Part shown: one piece after another, positions 10,575-20,930 of the stretch
How positions within the stretch are numbered: the stretch's first letter is position 1
Layout: each line of letters begins with the position of its first letter
Assembly (NCBI GenBank): GCA_003339415.1
Contig: PDHQ01000370.1
Span: forward strand, 1 to 30,516
DNA length: 30,516 nt
From: Ophiocordyceps camponoti-saundersi (nom. inval.)
Taxonomy: Eukaryota > Ascomycota > Sordariomycetes > Hypocreales > Ophiocordycipitaceae
Direction of reading: 5' to 3'
Program-made: the position numbers and the translations under genes
The notes under the pieces: generated by a model
The model's database searches: none
Seen by the model: the letters and a program-made list of their open reading frames with translations, nothing else
What the model was told of the DNA's origin: nothing

Positions 10575-13500
10575 CTTATATAACTAAAATAATTATAAAT
10601 AACTATTCTTAATATTTAATCTTTATAAGAATTATAATTTTATTATAAAATATTAAAAAGATTAATTACTTTATTTAGCTTACTTTATTTAATAAGGAGA
10701 GTTATAATATTACCGCTATATAAGAATTTTAGCTTAATATATATAATTACCTTTTATTTCTTAAACTCGCTTTTTACTACCTTATCTAAAATAAAGGTAA
10801 GGCTTTCCTTTATATATATAAATAATATAAAGTTAATAACTAAAACCTTATTATAAAGCCTAACCTTATTAAAATTTCCTTTTATAATAAGCTTTAAGTA
10901 TTTATTATTTACTCCCCGCTATTTAGAATATATACTAAACCTTTTTTACGCTTATTACCTCCTCTTCCCTCTTTATATTTTACCTCTACTTTTGCTTTAT
11001 TAGTTATTTTTAGCGATTTTAATACTTATTACCCCTCCTAGGACTTTTATAAATATACCTCCCCTTACTCCGCGAAGCTTCTTTCCGCTTTTTACTAACT
11101 TCGCCTTAAACTCCTTACCCCTCCTTATAAGATTACCTAAAAGGTATATAAGCGAAGGGCTAATATTATTAACTTAATTTAAAGTACGCTTAACTATTTC
11201 CTTATATATTTTAGCTTAAATTTTAATTTTCTTAGGTTTAATTATATTTTTTAGTTTATATTATTTATTACTTTTTCTTTTTTAAATTTTACTTGAATAT
11301 TACGCTAGAAATATTTTAACTCTAATATTTTATAAGTAAAAGTAAAAAACCGCCTTTTATTTTCTATTATTTAAGCGGAATTTATAGTAAATATCGAAAA
11401 GTTAGTAATATAGCTATATAATTAATTAAACGCTATAACTAACTTAATAATTTTAAAATTACCTTAGTAATATAATCTTTATTTATATTTATAATAAACT
11501 TTAAAAATTACTTTTATAATTTTAAATATAAAATATACTAAGTAATATTAATAAGTATAGCTAAACTCTAATTATTAATAAGTATATTAAAACGCTATAA
11601 TATAATAAAAATTATTTATTAGGAAAGCGAAAAAAGATAATTAAAAGTAATTTCTTATTTTTATAAATAGTAACTTTAATACTATATAATTTATAGCTTA
11701 GTAAGTAAGATTTTATAGCTAAGCTCTTTTTAAGCTTATATATACTTTTTCTTTTTAATAAAATATAAACTTTACTTTTTAATTATTTTTCTTTAAAAAG
11801 TTAAAGCTTTTAGCTTGTAAATTCTTTCTCTATTTTTTAGAAAATACCTTATATTTTTCTATTTCTAACTTTTTCCCTTTAATAAATATTTCTTTTTAAG
11901 TTACTAAAAATAAAGTTTAATTTATTATTTTTAATATTATATTATAAAAATCCGCTAAGCTTAATAATATCCTTATTAGCTTCCTAAAAAGTTACGAATA
12001 ACTTTTTATAATAGTTTTAACTAAGCTTTTTTAAAAATATATTATTTACGGATATTTCTTTACTTAGTATTTAACTTTTAATATTATAGTTTTTTAAAAA
12101 GTAAAAAAAAGCTTAGAGGTTTATTAGACTCTAAGCGGCTACCGCCCTAACTCTTTTTTTAATATTATAAATAAGATTTTTAAGACTATAATAGCGAAGA
12201 AAATGCGGTAGAGTTCGTAGGAATCTTATTATAAGGTTAGATAAGTAACTAGCTTAACTAGTTTACTAATAGCGCCTTATTTCTCCTAATAAAATTTATT
12301 TATATTACTTTACTTAAAGCTTTTAAAACTTTACCTCCTTTTTAATATTAAATATAATAAGTATTTTTAATTATATCTTATATTTTAAGCTAATAGAAAT
12401 CTTTAACGTTTTTAGCTTCCTTAGATAAATTATAGCTTTCTTTTATTTTTACCTTTCTAACTATATTTTTTATTTAAAAGTTAATAATAAATTATTAAAC
12501 TTTTTTCTTATTTTTACTAAAATCCCTTAAAGCTCCTTACTTTTTCTAATACTTTTTATTTTATATATTTTATTTTTTTATAAGCGATTAGAATAAACGA
12601 TTAATATACTTATTATTAGATTTATAAATAATATTAATATTTTTAATATTAAGCGTACTTTTACTTAAGTCCGTTATTAGCTTAAATAAGCTTGGAGTAT
12701 TTATTATAATTAAGTAGCAGAGTATAAAATAATCTTTTAGCTATTTAAAAATAAGCTTTTTTATTTTATAAAAGCTTACTTTATTAATATAACTTTGCTA
12801 GTTTTTAATAGAAATATTATTTAACTTATATAAAAAGTATATATACTTAAGGTTTAGATTTATTATAAATTTTAATAAAAGCTATATTTTTATTATTTTA
12901 TAAAAAAGCTTACTTATTAATAGCTAGCCTTAACTAAGCTTACTTTATTTACTTAAAGCTTCTTACTCCTCTAAATAAAGGAAATTTATACTAAAATTAT
13001 TAAGTTTATAATTACTTTTAGGGCTATAATTTACTTTACTCTAACCTTGCTAAGTAAGGAACTTAAGGGCCTTATCTTTTAATAGTTAGCTATAACTTAG
13101 TTTAAATACTTTTACGTTATCTCTAAAGTATACTAAGTAACTTTTTCCTATTATATTAAGTCTAAAACCTTTATTTTTTTTATTAATATTTATTTATCTT
13201 ACCGCGCTACTTATAGCTATTAACTTCTTTATAATAAAAAGCTTATAGCTTATATTTACTCTACCTTTAAGAGAATTATTATATACTTACGCTAATATTA
13301 TAAAGGTTAGCTTTACTTTATTTATATCCCCTTCGAATTCCTCTAATCTTTCTTCGCTATTTAAATATAAACTTTAAATATCGCCTCTTAGTTTTTTAAA
13401 ATTTTAAAAGGTTATTTTTATAAAGAATAATAACTCCGCTAAAACTTTAAAAAAAAAAATTTTAAAAATATAGCTAATTTTTTAGATACTTTACTAATAA
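10575..13500 (+). pseudogene. LINE ORF2: APE endonuclease and reverse transcriptase, RIP-inactivated
   Basis: ORF2 nicks target DNA and reverse-transcribes the element RNA. The endonuclease part, in the frame 2 modulo 3, has SYNITAI-stop-EF at 10703-10729, equal to the D..AIQEP motif. The block IFSDFNTYYPS at 11006-11038 equals GDFN.HHP.W, with Gly changed to Ser by RIP. It is followed by LLSAFY and LRLKLLTPPYKIT, the usual L..LLTPP..TW stretch. The reverse transcriptase motif C reads RFINNINIF at 12618-12644, equal to FVDDINI with both catalytic Asp changed to Asn. Downstream YKIIF and KLFYFIKA resemble the A.F...K..LIHF segment. This frame (0 modulo 3) differs from that of the endonuclease, so indels intervene. 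An RNase H domain near 13.28 kb is possible but not shown. Confidence 0.8.
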
Positions 13501-13964
13501 ACCGCCTTAATTAAAACTTAATAACGCCTTATAAATTTATTAAAGCTTTCCGAAATTCCTAAATAGCGCCTTAACTTAGCTTTATAATAATAAAATTAGC
13601 TTTAATAAGTTTCTTTATATTTATAATATTCTTATAATTATAACCTTTTATTACTCTTATAATAATAAAAAAAATAAGATAATAGCTTATTTTATTTTAT
13701 ATTATAAACTAACTATTTATAAAAAGATACTTTTATTAATATTTTCTATAAGTTTAATTTAAAATTATAAAAGCTTTAATAAGGCTTTTAGCTATAAAAT
13801 TATTATAAGCTTTTTTACTTTATAATTTATCTATTTATAACGTTTTTATTAATTTAACTTTTTTTATTATTTTATAATATTTAAATATATTAAAGTACTT
13901 AAATATAAAGTTTAAATATAAAAATTAGTTTTTAATATTTTCGCTATATAATTATTATTATTTA

Positions 13965-14350
13965 TTTACCTTATACCCCGCTTCTAACTTTACTCCTTAT
14001 TTTACTTAGCTTTACTTAGCTTACTTAACTTTCTTATTTTTTTTCCCGCCTCGCCTTTTACTTTATCCTCCGCGCTTAATAATACCTTTAATTTTTATAA
14101 GCTTATCTTTTAAGCTATTATTATCGCTCTCCGCTATATATTTTAACGCTATTAATATAGATTTTATAGGAGATAATTTTAATATTTAGATAAAGTTTAG
14201 CTTAAGCTTTAACTTTTTCTTTACCGCTTTTTTAGCCTTTATCTTCTCTATTTCTTATTTCTCCTTACCCTCCTCTATACTACTTACCTCCTCCGCTCCG
14301 CTTACCTCCTTAACTTTATTCGCCTTTTTCTTATTTTCTCTAACTATTAT
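13965..14350 (-). pseudogene. Lys/Glu-rich unrecognised frame on the minus strand
   Basis: The minus strand reads about 125 codons with few stops: VRENKKKANKVKEV, then IEEGKEK, KAKKAVKKKLKLKLNF, LIALKYIAESDNNSLKDKL, IKGIIKRGG, and a Lys/Arg-rich tail. The composition (charged, helical, basic C-terminus) resembles the N-terminal segment of a nucleic-acid-binding or gag-like protein, but I do not recognise the family. The plus strand here is a pyrimidine-rich shadow. To its right on the same strand lie Lys-Ala repeats (14395-14465) and an Asn/Asp-rich stretch (14650-14920), which could be the upstream part of the same degraded gene. Confidence 0.4.
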
Positions 14351-14394
14351 CTAATCTAATTTATTTTTTAATATTAATATAATAAAAATTAGCG

Positions 14395-14465
14395 TTTAAG
14401 CTATTACTTTATTTTTCGCTTTTAGCTTTATTTTTAGCTTTAGCTTTAGCTTTAGTAAATTTAAG
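14395..14465 (-). repeat. TTTAGC hexamer repeat (AAAGCT on the minus strand)
   Basis: There are several imperfect TTTAGC units, the last ones contiguous. Read on the minus strand they encode alternating Lys-Ala, so they probably come from a coding repeat. It is not a telomere repeat, as the G-run is missing. Confidence 0.65.
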
Positions 14466-14649
14466 TTAAAAATATATTAAATTTAATAATATTCTTTAGA
14501 ATATATTTAAATTAGTTAACTTTAATATAATTTATTACTCTTTAATTAATATTATTTTATATTTAGTTAAGATTATATATTATATTATATATAATAAATT
14601 AAAAGTTTTATATTTTTAAATATATTTTTAATTAAAATTTATATAAAAA

Positions 14650-14920
14650 TAATATAATAAGGTTTTTTAAGCTAATAATAATAATAATAATTATTATTAT
14701 TATAAATATCTTTACTACTATTATTATTACTTTTTTTACCTTTATTATAAATTTCGCTATTATTATTATAGCTATTATTATTTAAATTAGCGCCTCCGCC
14801 CCTACGCTTTTTATTATTACTTTTATTTTCTTTTTTATACTTATTATTATTATTATTTTTATTTATAGTTTAATTATTATATTTATTATTACTATTATTA
14901 TTATTATTACTCCGCCCCCC
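14650..14920. repeat. Trinucleotide-rich low-complexity stretch (AAT/ATT with CpG-containing islands)
   Basis: There are runs of AAT and ATT, some inverted next to each other at 14680-14703, broken by GCGCCTCCGCCCC and CTCCGCCCCCCTCCCCGCC. On the minus strand the runs would encode poly-Asn (former Asp or Asn) or, in another frame, poly-Gln with CAA turned to TAA, separated by Gly/Arg-rich islands. It is most likely a RIP-altered amino-acid-repeat region. No gene can be drawn. Confidence 0.6.
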
Positions 14921-15740
14921 TCCCCGCCTTTTACTTTACTTATACTAATAATTATTTATTTACTAAATATTTTAAGGTAAATTAGTACTAATATATAAGA
15001 CTTCTAGGAAAAAGCGTTAATAATTACGGTAATAAAAGTAATATTAAGGGTAGCTATTAAAATAGCTAATTTTACTAAAGCGCTTATTTAGAGTATTATT
15101 ATTATCTTATTAAGTTAAAGCTTTAATATCTTATTCCGCTTTTATATATTATATAAATTAACTTAGATTTTTTCTTATTATTTATTATTAGCTATATTTT
15201 AAACTTTATTTTATTTTATATTACTTTATATTTACTAATAAGCTACTTAGCTATTTTACTTTACTAATATACTGCGCTATTTTTATTATAGTAGTATATA
15301 ACTTTTCTAAATATATTTATAACTTAATTAGTATTTTAAACTTTAACTTTAATTTTACCTTTAACTTTTAATTTTACTTATTTTTTAATATTTATATTAA
15401 GCTTTAATATAGTTAAAATAATTAGCTAATTATAAGCTTATATATTTTATTAGCTTTATATATAGCTAATATTATATAATATTACTTACCTTATTATTTT
15501 TAATATAAACTTTTATAATTAGCTAGCTAAGCTATATTTATAATATAAGGAAAGTTATAAAGCTTATTATAAATAATCTTAAATATATTTATTATTATTA
15601 TTTTATTAATATAGCTATATAACCTTTATTACTTTTCCTTTATTATAAAAATTAAAGGGAAAAGTTAAAAAAAAGGGGTTAGAAATATACCTTTTTCTAA
15701 AAATAATAAAAAAAAAAGGAAAGGAAAAGGGAGGTAAAAG
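14921..15740. other. RIP-mutated DNA, nothing recognised
   Basis: This is AT-rich sequence with no supportable frame, repeat end or motif. The part 15640-15740 is purine-rich (GGAAAGGAAAAGGGAGG). Confidence 0.5.
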
Positions 15741-15960
15741 AGAAAAAGATATAGCCCCCCCCCTTTTTAATTACTAATAGATAATAAAGTAGCTACCTCG
15801 CTACTTTACCTTACCCCCCTTAGATTTTCCTTCCTCCGCCCCGCGCTATACCGCCTCGCCTCGTACCGCCCCGTACCGCCCCGCGTTACGCTATACCGCC
15901 CCGCTCCTTCCGCCCCGCGCCTTACGGACTTTCCTTTTCTCCGCACTCCCCTCCTTACCT
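15741..15960. other. CpG-rich island with CGTACCGCCC repeats
   Basis: This is a local GC-rich patch in otherwise AT-rich DNA. Units of CTATACCGCC, CGTACCGCCC (twice in a row at 15862-15881) and CTATACCGCCCCGC recur between 15846 and 15905. Because RIP acts on CpA and spares CpG, a run of CCGCCCCG would persist while CpA-bearing units became TpA (TACCG from CACCG). It may be the remains of a short GC-rich minisatellite. Confidence 0.55.
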
Positions 15961-18230
15961 TACTTTTTTTATATTATTCGAGATTACCCTTAGGTAATAG
16001 GCTTATTATATTATATTACCGCTAGCTACCGCTATACTTTTATATAAGCGTATAGTAAGCTTTTCTTTTATAGTTAAGGGGTTTTATTTTATTTTAAAGG
16101 ATTTTTCCTACTTATTATATTATAAAGGCTTTAGATATTATAAAAGCCCTTAGTATATAAATAAAAAAAATATATAAGTAATCTTATTATAAAAATAATA
16201 ATTTAAGTTAATTTAAAAATATACTAAGTATAAAGATTTTTAGTTTTTATTTAGTAATTAAATATTAGCTAAGTAAGGCGGATAAATAATATACTTAAAA
16301 TAAAAAAAAATATATTATTATAATAAATAAAGATTTAGATAAATATATAAATAAGCCTTTTAAAAATAATAATATTTAAGATAGCTACTAACTAAGTTAA
16401 TTTCTTATTAAAAAATATTATATTAATAAAAATAAAGCGGTATTTAAGGTTAAATTCGTAAGCGTAGCGAGAGGTAATAATATTTATCTTAGCCCTTATA
16501 TTAAGGAGTGCTAATATAGAGGTAATATTTATACCGCTAATATAAACTTATATATAATAAAGCACTTATATTATTTTTAGCGTATTAAAGGATAAGATAT
16601 ATATATAAATATTAAGGGGTTTAGGCGTAAAATTTAAGGGAAACTTAAGATTCTTAAAAATAAAAAATTCTAAGTTTATAATATAATTTTCTCTATTTTC
16701 TTTATATATAATCTCCTTAAGGGTATAATAATTAAATAGTTCTCTTAAAATATAGTTATTTTTATAAATTTAGCTTAGTATAAATATTATTAAAGAAAAA
16801 TATAAAGCTATAATTAAAAAAGTAATTTATATATTTAGGAATTATAATAGTATTAATAATATTAAAGTTAGCCTAACTAGTTAAAGGCTAATTAACTAAT
16901 TTCTTAATAAAAATTTACTTTAATTTAAAAATTTTATAGTTAATATATTTAGCCTTACTAGCTAATATTTAAGAAACTTTAATATTAAGCTTAAAGTTTA
17001 TTATAATTAAGTTTATTAATTTAATAAAAACTTTCTTTCTAATAATCTTATTTATAATTAAGTTAGTAATCTTATTATATTAGTTAGTAATTTTTACCTT
17101 AAGGCGTAAGTAAGTAATAGCTAAAAGGGCTTTGTTTTAGATTTTCTTTTACTTAGTAATAGCTTATTTTTATTATATAACTTTTTAAATATAAGTAGTT
17201 AGTATTAGTTTATTAATAAATTATAAAATATTAAAAAAGAAAGGAGTTTAGGAGACCTTATCCTTAGCTAAGCTTTTTTTAACTCTTAAGTGCTTAAGCT
17301 TATAAGCGTTAACTATAACTTATATAAAATTAATTCTAACTATTTAATCTAATAGCTTTAAGTCCCGCTATATAATAATAAAAGATATTATTAAAATATC
17401 TTATAATACTTTAATAGCTTTATATTATCTTTATAGCTTTATACCTTATATAGCTTACCTAAGTTAATAAAACTCTTTATATAAGATCCTCCTAATTTTA
17501 TAATACTACTCCTTACTTTATATACTCCTTAATTAATACTTTATATATTTAAATAAGTATTTAGATAGCTATCCCCTTTATATAGTAATATAAAAAATAT
17601 CGTAATTTTATACTCTTTTCTAAAACCCCCCCTTATTACTAGTAATATATAGCTTATATAATATTAATTAATATATTAAGTAATATATAAATTAGCTAAG
17701 ATAGAAAAGATAACTATAGATAAAAATATTAGTAATTTATTATACTTAACCTTACTCTCTTATATAACTTAGTAATATATATAATAGCTACCTTATATAA
17801 TAAAGAAAGAAGATATAACTCTTATACTAAACCCCCTTAGATAATAATAATAGCTTTATATACTTTATTATCTGAAAAAAACTCTAATACGTCCTTAATA
17901 CTTTTAAACGCGCTTATACCCGCGCTTACTTAGCTTAAACTAACTTAAGTAACCCTAAAACTAACTTAAACCTAAGCTTAGGAACTTAACTTAATTATAT
18001 ATAAAAAGATAGCTAAAAGAAGTATTATTCTAATTTATATATAGTAAGTAAAAACTAGCTTAAATTTCTAAAAAACTAACTTTAAAATTATAAATAAACT
18101 CTTAGATATTAAACTTATAATATATATAAGTAAAATTATATATAAAATAATCTATTTAAAGATTAAAAGCTTTTTTCTTACTAGTAGCGCTTAGGAAAAC
18201 TTTTATAGGTAAATTAAATACTAGGTAAAG
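15961..18230. other. RIP-mutated repeat DNA, unassigned; one open-looking frame at 16434-16800
   Basis: Most of this stretch shows no recognisable feature. A plus-strand frame at 16434-16800 reads about 120 codons with few stops (KAVFKVKFVSVARGNNIYL, then YRGNIYTANINLYIIKHLYY and INIKGFRRKI), which suggests a decayed protein of some repeat, but I do not recognise it. The right boundary is the LTR at 18231. Confidence 0.4.
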
Positions 18231-18836
18231 TAATACGGGACATGTAATAATACCCCTATAAATCGCCTAACCTCTTATAATATTTCCTTAGGATTTCCTA
18301 GGATTTCCCGCCTTAGGATTTTACTTAGATTTCCCCTAGAAACTTTATTACCTTTACGCTTAGGAAATTACTAGGATTTCCTCTTAGGATTTCTCTATAA
18401 TAACTCTAAGGATTTTACTAAGATTTCTAATAAGATTTAATATTAAAATATATTTTTAGAAATCTCCGGATTTTACTAGGAAATCCCCGTGCGTTAGGAA
18501 ATTACCGCGTACTAGAAAATCTCTATTTTACTAATATACTTAGAAATTACCGTAAAATCCCCTTAGGTAAATACCTTTAAGATTATATTAGGAAATCTTC
18601 CTTAAGCTCCTAGCTATATAATTAGCTTAGTATTCTTTTAAGTAATAATTTAGATTCTTTTATAGTTACTATTTTAATTCTTAAAAGACTTTTACCTATA
18701 CTTATACCTTTTATAATAACTATTTTATAATCTTACGATTAGTAGCTAGCCTATCTCCCTTTCTTATATATTATATCTAATAGCTAGCTTAATATATATA
18801 ATTACTAGTAAATTATATATATAAGCGTATATTAAC
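18231..18836 (+). repeat. 5' LTR of the chromovirus
   Basis: It begins TAATACGGGACATGTAATAA (a TGAT or TGTA-type start is likely before RIP) and contains many GGATTTCCTAGGATTTCC-like words. It matches the 3' LTR over its full length, with differences almost wholly transitions. The exact right end is uncertain by about 3 bp. It keeps a few more un-RIPped sites (GGGACATG, CCCCGTGCG) than the 3' copy. Confidence 0.9.
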
Positions 18837-19229
18837 TAGTAATAATTCTACGTTTTACTAACTTATAAATCTCTAGCTATCGAGGTAGTAAGTTAGACCC
18901 GAAATATTATTTACTAATAAAACTTTATAAGCGTAGATTTTTAGCTTAGAAGAAAGCTTTACTATATTCATTATTTAACCCCGGCTATATATTATTTCTT
19001 TACCCCTAAACTCCTTAAGGTAATTAAGGAAGAAATTATAGCTAGGAAAGAAAAAGCTTATACTTTTAATACTTATAAAGTAGTAAAAAAACCTTACCCT
19101 TTTAAAGGTAAATTTCCTCCTTTATAATACGGGGAAATAAGGCTAGTTAGAAAATACTTACTATATTAGAATAATCCCTAAGGAACTAAGTTACCTATTA
19201 TAATCGAACTTTTCCTAACTAATCTAAAC

Positions 19230-19237
19230 GTTATAAT
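19230..19237. repeat. Target-site duplication, left copy (GTTATAAT)
   Basis: An 8-bp direct repeat GTTATAAT flanks the MITE; the right copy is at 19676-19683. Eight base pairs is the hAT superfamily length. Confidence 0.95.
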
Positions 19238-19675
19238 TAGGGTTTAAAAAAAGTTAGTGAAAAAAGTCACAGAAATTCACTTTTAGTTATTTTTAATAAA
19301 GTTCTTTATTTAATTATAAATTAAGGCCTAGGTTATAAATTAAGATAAAATATCTATAAAATATTAGAAAAGACACTCTATAAGTACGTATTTTTTTATA
19401 TTAGTAATTATAGTTATATAGGCTATAAATAGCAATTAGTTATTTAGTGACTAAAGTTACTAAAGAATAGTGACTTTTTTTCTTAAAAAATTCCTTACTA
19501 ATAAAGAAAAAATAATTAAAAGAAAAAAAGCTTATAGCTATTTAGCGAAGAATTTACTCTATTTTACAGTTATTTATACTACTTACTTACTCTTACTATA
19601 GATTTTTAACTTTAAAAATAGTAGTGACTTTTTTGCGACTAAAAAAAAGTAGTGACTAACTAATTTTAAACCCTG
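19238..19675. mobile_element. hAT-type MITE (438 bp) inside gag
   Basis: This is a non-autonomous DNA element with terminal inverted repeats TAGGGTTTAAAA at the left and TTTTAAACCCTG at the right, followed inward by AGTTAGTGA/GTGACTAACT motifs. It has no coding capacity. It is flanked by identical 8-bp duplications. Its ends match those of the hAT elements at the window edges (1153 and 29399), which are the likely family of the transposase that moved it. It keeps many CpA/TpG sites (GTCACAG, TTCACTT, AGTGACT, ACAGTT), unlike the retrotransposon around it. It therefore probably inserted after the main RIP episode or was too short to be targeted. Confidence 0.95.
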
Positions 19676-19683
19676 GTTATAAT
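19676..19683. repeat. Target-site duplication, right copy (GTTATAAT)
   Basis: This is the perfect copy of 19230-19237, in the same orientation. Confidence 0.95.
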
Positions 19684-20930
19684 AGACCGTAATTAACTAT
19701 TTAAATAAGTAAATTAATTAAGGTATATATTTAACGGTATCCTTTATTTACTTAGAATTCCCCTAAAAAACTAGCTACCCCTTATTTAAGAATACTTTCG
19801 AATTATAAGTAATACCGAAAGAAAAAGTAAGCCGCTTACTTTACTAGAAAAAAGTAAGGAAAATACCTAAGTCCCCTTTTAGGAAGAAGGTAAGAAGGAA
19901 ACCTCCTCTTAGGATAAAGGTAAAAAAACCGCTACGCTATAAGAATCCTCTTTAAAAAGAGAATTATCTACCCTAAGGAAAAATACCTTAAAAAGGTAAT
20001 ATTTTCCGGATCCTCTTATAACGTTATTTAATTCCGGAAAACCTCCTTTACCTTCCGCGGAAAAGGAAAGAATAATATAGATAGTTAATAATATACTTTA
20101 CTCTTATAATATCGTACCTTAAAACTTAAATTACCTTAGATATATTAACTTAGATAATAATCTATAATTATATAATTAATTAAACTTATAAAAATTATTT
20201 AAATAATAAGTTAAGTTATAAGCTAAAAATATTAGATAATTTAAGCTTATTAGTACTTTTAATATTACTTTCGATTAGATTAAAAAAACTAATTAAATTA
20301 TTATTTACTAAAGTATTAATTAATTTATAAACGTTTTAAAATAAGTTACCGCCTAAAGCAAAGATTACGTAGATAAACTTATATAACTTATTCCCTTTTT
20401 TCTCCGGAGTTATATTATAAAATAGTATTCCGGAGATTTAAACTTTTAGATTAGATTAGAACTTACTTTTCCTAATTTTAAAATCTAAAGATAGGTAAAA
20501 GCTTTTTAGAAAAGGTTTACTATTTAACTTAATATTACCGCTTTTACTATATAAAAATAAAGCTTTATATCTTAAGATATACTCTCTAAAAAGGATCTCC
20601 GATTATAGGTATTTAAAATAAAAAAAATAGCTTAAGTAGCTCTTTATCCTAAATAATCTATACTAATAATCGTCTTTTCTTAACTTAATATTTTTCTCTA
20701 AGAAATTTTCTAATAGCTAACTAGCGAAAATACCTTAGATAACTAGGTATATAAATATAAATAACTTATTCCGAACCTCTAAATTAAGCTAACTAAAAGA
20801 ACTTAAAGTAATCTATAAAATAACGCTACTTAGTATATAGCTTTAGGTAAGTTATTTTAATATAAACGTAAGGTATATAATTCTAAGGAGAAATCCTCGC
20901 GAAATCTAAACTACTAACTAAATTATAAAC

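Larger units (their letters stand above)
9306..13900 (+). mobile_element. Tad-like LINE (non-LTR retrotransposon), RIP-inactivated
   Basis: The element is recognised by the order ORF1 zinc knuckles (10062-10166), APE-type endonuclease (10575-11200) and reverse transcriptase catalytic motif (12621-12632), all on the plus strand. This layout is that of the Tad1 clade of fungal LINEs, which copy themselves by target-primed reverse transcription. Limits are approximate: the left is bounded by the hAT-like end at 9305 and the right by the loss of coding character near 13.5-13.9 kb. No poly-A tail or target duplication was identified. Frame changes between domains show indels on top of RIP. Confidence 0.75.
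18960..20930 (+). pseudogene. Gag region of the chromovirus, interrupted by a MITE
   Basis: Gag forms the virus-like particle. The frame before the MITE (0 modulo 3) reads TPKLLKVIKEEIIARKEKAY, NTYKVVKKPYPFKGKFPPL and LVRKYLLYQNNP-type text with Gln stops. After the MITE (19684 onward, 2 modulo 3) it continues with a Lys/Glu-rich linker (TERKSKPLTLLEKSKE, LKRELSTLRKN), FPDPLITLFNSGKPPLPSAE, and a helical capsid-like part. The MITE plus its 8-bp duplication adds 446 bp, which explains the frame change exactly: without it gag and pol are one frame. The start is approximate because no ATG survives. The capsid assignment rests on position and composition, as no diagnostic motif was seen. Confidence 0.7.

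Noticed and set aside
13276..13320. RNase H motif (YT-D-G/A-S) of the second LINE
   Set aside because: The text YTYANI has Tyr where Asp is needed, which RIP on Asp codons cannot give, and it is in another frame than the RT.
14395..14465. TTTAGC hexamers as a telomere repeat
   Set aside because: They lack the TTAGGG G-run, are imperfect, internal, and make sense as Lys-Ala codons on the minus strand.
18837..18855. tRNA primer-binding site after the 5' LTR
   Set aside because: TAGTAATAATTCTA could come from a TGGTG-type site but too many positions may have changed to name a tRNA.
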